Source: Zygnema cylindricum
Taxonomy: Eukaryota > Streptophyta > Zygnematophyceae > Zygnematales > Zygnemataceae
Length of the DNA stretch: 64,000 nt
Reading direction: 5' to 3'
NCBI GenBank assembly: GCA_037447655.1
Contig: JBBHKE010001469.1
Coordinates: forward strand, 390,880-454,879
In this document: piece after piece, positions 58,936 to 64,000 of the stretch
Numbering within the stretch: the stretch's first letter is position 1
How the letters are laid out: each line of letters starts with the position of its first letter
Program-made: the position numbers and the translations under genes
The notes under the pieces: model-generated
What the model saw: only the letters and a program-made list of their open reading frames with translations
The model's database searches: none
What the model was told of the DNA's origin: nothing

Positions 58936-60629
58936 CTTGGAAAAAATCAGGAGAAGTATTTACGGAAAATCTTCTTGAATGATTTTTCCACCCGTTTTGA
59001 CGGCGGTAGTTTTCCACACCTGCAATAGTGTGGAGGAACCGAAACCCCAAATGCCTATGTCAGTTAGGTTACATTTATATCAAAACAAGAAAAAAAGCAA
59101 AAAAACAAGTCATATTAACCATCTCCCCCCATCTTCCCATTCTCTCGCTCTCACCCTCTCCCACTCTCTCGCCCTTTCTCACCTTCTCCTTGTAAACAAA
59201 AAACGAAACGAAAGGCTAATCCTTTACGTTTTTTTTCAGGAACAGAAATCTTACCTTGCCTAATATTCGGCTGTAACATCATATTGGAGATGAACTCCTT
59301 CTCCTTTTCGATCTTCTCGATCTGTGTTCCGAATTCTTCTTTGTTCTTCTCAAAATCTTGTCTCTCTCTCTTCAGAATTTCATTTTTCTCCTCAAAATAC
59401 TTTTCTCTTGAATGGAGTCTCTCCTTCTCCTCCTTCACCTCCTCTCTCTTCTTTTCCAATTTCTTCTTCCTCTCCTCAAGCCTCTTCCTCTCCTCTTCGA
59501 TCAACTCCTGTTCCCTTTTCAGTCTTCTTTCAACATCATCCAAATGTCTATTCTCACTTTCCTCAAGTTCCATGTCTTTTTTCTTTACGACCTCCTCCAC
59601 TTTTTGATTATTCGAAAACTCTTCTTTCTGACGATTGAATTTTGCTTCCTCTTTGCGGTAATACTCGAGCAACGAGCCGATGCTCTTCCACTCTTCGGCG
59701 ATTTTTGTCTTTTCCGCCGCAATTTCCGGCTCCTCGTCGTTTTGCAAGAGAGTGAATTTGGTTTGCAGGTGTCCCATTTGTTGCTCCAATGCACTGTATC
59801 GATTTTGGCCAAAAGTCAACACATCGGTCAGCTGTCCGATTTTGCCTCGGAGGGAAGAAATCTGCGATAAAACCCAAAAAGTAAAATGGAAGGGAAAAAA
59901 GAAAGAGAGTTAGAAAAATGCAATAGGAAAACATCAGTAGAGAGAGGGAATAGAGAGAGGGAGAGACAAGCAGAAAGGAGAGCGGAAAAAGAGAGACAAA
60001 AAGAGAGAGAGAGAGAGGAGAGGGAGACATAGAGAGGGAGAGAGATGAGAGAGGAGAAGATACAAACACAAAAATTCAACGAAAACAGAGGACATGAATT
60101 GGAAAACCTGAAAAAACACTGAAAAAAAACTAAAAAAATACTGAAAAAGCCAGCAGGAAAGTTGAAAAAAAAAACAAACAGAAATAAAGAAATTGTAAAA
60201 AAAAACATAAAAAAAAGCGGCGAATGTTTGCCTACCACATCCGCGTCGTCGGGCGGCGGATTTGTCGCATCCGACCACATCTGGAGGGGGGGAGGGGGAG
60301 GGGAGGGGAGGGGAGGGGAGGGGAGGGAGAGGGAGAGGGATTGTGAGAGAGAGGGAGAGGTGAAAGGAAAAAGAGAAGAGGGAGGACAGAAAAGGAGAGG
60401 GAAAGGAGTTAGAGAGAGGATAAAAAAGAATGAAATTAGAAAACCCAAAATGGAAGCATATAACAGGAGAAAACAAAAATATGAAAAATATATTTTTATT
60501 CCTTTGTCATTTGGCATCTTTATGATTTGCAGAAAGTTGTCATTCTGTTGTTAAATTGACATCTCAAATGTTTTCAGATCAGCCCATGCTTACCTTGTAC
60601 TGCGTTTTCGCCACGCCGAAGAACGCCAT
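58936..60629 (-). CDS. Coiled-coil protein gene, copy B
   Basis: Exons 60629-60594, 60280-60236, 59861-59255 and 59019-58936, all GT-AG with the phases of copy A. Protein starts MAFFGVAKTQYK, MWSDATNPPPDDADV, then ISSLRGKIGQLTDVLTFGQN, a Lys/Glu/Arg coiled coil of about 180 residues, and ends exon 4 with NHSRRFSVNTSPDFFQ. Exon 3 is exactly as long as in copy A although its residues differ at many positions, which indicates that both copies have been kept under selection for coding. A likely next exon starts at 58001 (GMDYSSLG...), from an acceptor shared with copy A. Function unknown. Confidence 0.78.
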
Positions 60630-61090
60630 ACCCTCTTGACGGGGAGAGTGGGGGGAAGGGAGAGGAGAGGAAAAGGAAAGGGAGAGGGAGAGAGGGGAAT
60701 TAGGAGGGAGGGAAAGGGAAGAGGTTCCGAGAGGCTGTTGACAAGCCAGCGGCAGAAAGGGAAGGGAAGCGAAAGGGAGGGGGAAGGCGAGGAAGGAAGG
60801 AAGCGGAGCGTCTGTGTGAGAGAGAGAGGGAAGGAGAGAGAGAGAAGAATGGGTCGTTTCCACTCTCACATTTGGCTATGTACTTTAAAAGCAAACGGAG
60901 GGAGGCTCTAGTACTCTAGAAACTGATTGTACGGAAGGCACTTTTGAAGCGCGCCGGCATGCAAATCGTACCCGAATGTCGGCGCACTCCAAAAGACGAC
61001 TTTTGGCGTCGCTCGCCCAGAAGTCGAAACGTGGCACAAAATGAACGAAGGATGTTAGGTCGGCGCCGACCAGCTCGGCGTTTTGTACTT
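60630..61090 (-). promoter_or_regulatory. 5' flank of coiled-coil gene copy B
   Basis: Near-identical partner of 46137-46600. It holds a purine-rich leader (60650-60850) and the block GAAGCGCGCCGGCATGCAAA (near 60946). Similarity falls sharply beyond about 61070. Confidence 0.55.
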
Positions 61091-62164
61091 TTCATATTTA
61101 CTTTTTTGCAGATTCTAAGGATCGTTTACACGCGCAAAGAAGCTACAACGATTTGTTTTGAGGGATATTTTAATCAAGCGTACTCATTTAAATATCTGTA
61201 AATGCGCCACGTGTGAATTCTGATGAAACTAAAATCCGAAGTTTTTGTACTTGTGGTGCGCCACAATTTTGTCAGGATCTCTAATTACGTTATTTGTCGT
61301 TTATGTCCATGTGCTTCTGACGAAACAAAAATGTCACGAGTTGTGTGGTCGCGCGAATGGTGCTTTTCAGGCATTATACAGTTACGTGACAGACAAAATA
61401 GAAAAGAAAAAGTTACAAACAAAACCCATAGGCGACAAATTATTTTCAATTTGAATCGACCAATCGTGTGATTTGCTTCAAAGCTACGCTTTGGACATCT
61501 TAAAAAATATTAAATTGTTTCTGAACGTTAACGATTTGACATTCCGTGACCGTGACAACGATCCAACGGACGATAGCTATTTCGGTTTGCCAAAAATTTG
61601 ACGATTCGGTGAACTTGCAGAAAATATTTGTTTCGTCGCACGAGCGGTCGCAAGTCTATCGCAAGTAAGCGTCGCTCCTTGCCAATGTCGCCCAAGTGGG
61701 CGCATTGTCGCCTCGTTGCCAGATTGAAGCGGCGTGGGACCACTTTTGCCTTTGCAAAATGTACGGATGACTTTTGACGTGGCATTCGCCTGCGAGCTGG
61801 ACGTTTTACAGAAACAGTATCTCTCAAAAAGTTTCCATGTCGTTTGACCAATTTCGCTGGATGTCTGAGCAATGTACGGATTATGGGAACGGACTGACAA
61901 CAAAAACGTTACGTGACCCCTTGTCGCATACCGAATTGGCACAATGTGTAGCGGTAGGCTCCCTTTCCTTCCCTTCCCCGGGCATATATCGGCTATTGGT
62001 TTTTATCTGGTTTCCTCAACCAATATATCGGGTTTATCAACGATTATTACTGAAAATTATATATCGCGATGTATGGGCCTCGTAACAATTAAGGTTAGTA
62101 GATATGTCGGTTATCTGAAATTTCTCGCTTATCGGTTATCTCTATCAATTATATGACGTTTCTG

Positions 62165-64000
62165 TTTTAGTTCCAGTTTCTGATTCAGCTTCAGTTTCTA
62201 GTTCAGTTCCAGTTTCTGGATCAGTTCCAGTTTTCGTTTCTTTAACCAGTTGCAGTTTTCTTAGAGCTTTTTTTTCAGTTTCAGTTTTTGTTTTAGTTTC
62301 AATTTGTGTTTTTCTGTTCCAGTTCCACTTTCTTTTTCAGTTTCTGTTTTTGTCCTAGTTTCGGTTTCTGTTTCGGCTTCAGTTGCAGTTTTTGTTTTAG
62401 TTGCAGTTTCATATTCAGTTTTCTTTTAGTTATCGTCTTAGTTCCAGTTTCAGTTTTTGGTTCAGTTTCTGTTCCAGTTGCAGTTCCAGTTTTTATTTCA
62501 GTTTCAGTTTTTGGTTCTGCTGTTGCAGTTCCAGTTTCAGTCTTTGTTTCAGTTTCACTTATTGTTCCAGTTCGAGTTTTTGTTTCCGATTTTTTTTTGG
62601 TTATAGTCCTGTTTTTGTATGATCTTCAGTTTCTACTTTCAGTTTTTTCGTTCCAGTTTTGTTTTACTGCAGTTTTTTGTTTTGTTTCATATTCGCATTC
62701 TGTGTTAGTTACAGTTTCAGTTTCAGTTCACTATTTGTTTCACATTTCTTTTTGGTTTCTTCTTCATTTTTTTGGTTTTTCTTCAGGTGCATTTCAGCTT
62801 CAGTTGTTGTTCAAGTTTCTGCTTTTGTTTCTTCCAGTTTCTGTTGCAGCTCCCATTCCAGTTCCAGTTTTTGTTTCAAATTCAGTGTCAGTTGCGGTTT
62901 CTCTTCTTGTTTTTGTTGCGGTTTCAGTTTGGTTTCTGTTTCATTTATTGTATCAGTTAATTCTGTCTCTGTTCTAGTTTTTGTTGAGTTCCATTTTTCT
63001 TTTAGTTTTTCTTTTTGTTCCAGTTCTGTTTCAAGTACAGTTTTTGTTCCAGTTTCAGTTGCTGTTCCGGTTTCTAGTCCGGTTTCAGTTACAGTTCAGT
63101 TCAGTGTATGTTTTTCGTTCTCGTTTCAGTTTCAGTTTGTAGTTTTTCTACAGGTGCAGTTTCAGATCCAGTTTCATTCCAGTTTCTGTTTTTGTTTAAG
63201 TTGCAGTTCCTGTGTGTGTTTTGGTTTTCGGTTTCAGTTACAGTTTCTGTTTCATTTTTCTTCCAGTTTCAATTACAGTTTACTCACTTCCAGTTTTGGT
63301 TCCAGCCTGTTCCAGTTTTAGTTTCAGATTCAGTTTCTCCTTCGTTCTCTGTTTCTGTTCAGTTTCATTTACTTTTTCAATTTGAGTTCCTGCTTTGTTC
63401 CAGTTTCTGTTTCGGTTCAGTTTTCGTTTCAGTTTTAATTTGTTTCAATCTTTGTTTTTGTTTCAATTCAGTTCCAGCTTCCAGTTCTTTCATTGTAGTG
63501 TCAGTTTTAGTTGCAGTTATTGTTTCTGCGTTTGTTCCAGTCTCAATTGCGGTTTCTGTTCCAGTTATGGTTTTGTTGCAGTTCCTGTTTTGGATTCTGT
63601 TGCAGTATCACTTTTTGTTTCAGTTCAGTCTCTCTTTTAGTTTCTCTTTCTGTTCAGTCTTAGTTTCTGTTGCAGTTGCAGTTTTGTTTTAGTTTCAGTT
63701 GACGTTGCTGTTTCACTGCAATTTCAGTGTTTCAAATTCAGTCTAGTTTCTGCTCCTGCCTCGTTTTTTCTTTGTTTTAGTTCCCGTTTTTGTTTCCGTT
63801 TCAGTTTTTGCTGCTGTCGCAGTTTCTGTTTTAGAATTTGTTTCGTTGCAGTTTCATTCTTTGCCCCAGTTACTGTTTCTGTCTCAGTTTTATTTTCAAT
63901 TTTTGTTCAAGTTGCAGTTTCTGTTTTAGTTCAGTTTTTGTTAAGTTTCAGGTTCTTTTCCAGTTTACAGTATTTTTACCAGTTTCAGCTCACCAGTTCC
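62165..64000 (+). repeat. Hexamer minisatellite array 3, cut by the window end
   Basis: Same word set as arrays 1 and 2, starting GTTTTAGTTCCAGTTTCTG and running off the end. It is the copy B partner of array 2. Frames through it are open but composed of repeats only. Confidence 0.92.

Larger units (their letters stand above)
56271..62000. repeat. Segmental duplication, copy B
   Basis: Collinear with 39191-47575 in the same orientation, as described there. It lacks the second 1.6-kb local repeat and the Gln/Ser/Phe-rich regions, and has none of the hAT, copia or MITE insertions of copy A after the CAATGTACGGATTATGGGAA-type landmark (61870; 47550 in copy A). Confidence 0.87.

Noticed and set aside
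1-64000. tRNA, rRNA or CRISPR features
   Set aside because: No cloverleaf with conserved B-box words, no rRNA core sequence and no regular spacer-repeat array was seen; the eukaryotic gene structure also makes CRISPR unlikely.

Overview
The window is nuclear DNA from a eukaryote, most likely a streptophyte (green plant lineage). Genes have GT-AG introns and AT-rich intergenic DNA. The recognisable proteins are plant types: a HAT3.1/PRHA-like PHD-finger homeodomain protein, an SF1/branchpoint-binding-protein-like splicing factor, a NADH-kinase (NADK3)-like exon and a SKIP14-like F-box protein. The species cannot be fixed from sequence alone. The heavy load of purine/pyrimidine tracts, minisatellites and MITEs would suit an early-diverging lineage such as a charophyte alga or bryophyte, but this is a guess. 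A run of ten Ns at 32213-32222 marks an assembly gap.

Layout. 1-3900: 5' half of an SF1-like gene on the minus strand. About 7.0-17.7 kb: PHD-homeodomain gene on the plus strand, eight well-supported exons, with an uncertain Cys-rich 5' end. 17.7-24.8 kb: transposon-rich DNA, including a cluster of TA-flanked MITEs and a 934-bp hAT derivative with a perfect 8-bp target duplication. 24.85-25.6 kb: a two-exon gene for a 45-residue membrane peptide. 27-28.5 kb: first of three hexamer minisatellites. 28.7-29.85 kb: fragments of an unrecognised helical protein (minus). 30.3-30.7 kb: 3' exon of an NADH kinase (minus) with a decayed partial copy beside it. 31.1-32.1 kb: a 986-bp foldback transposon. 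35.3-37.6 kb: F-box gene (plus).

39.2-64.0 kb is largely a same-direction segmental duplication. Copy A (about 39.2-55.5 kb) and copy B (about 56.3-64 kb) each carry a minus-strand coiled-coil gene with matching exon structure, the same flanking repeats and a hexamer minisatellite. Copy A has additionally received a 3.7-kb hAT transposon with a broken transposase, a hAT MITE, TA-flanked MITEs and a Ty1/copia remnant inserted in the minisatellite.

The genes do not form a pathway; this is an ordinary mixed plant-type locus. The most unusual items are the homeodomain protein (invariant Asn51 replaced by Ser, repeated Cys motifs, a duplicated exon with intact splice sites), the coiled-coil gene pair with an apparent gene-conversion tract, the 45-residue membrane peptide gene, and hexamer arrays made of reiterated splice-acceptor-like TTTCAG.
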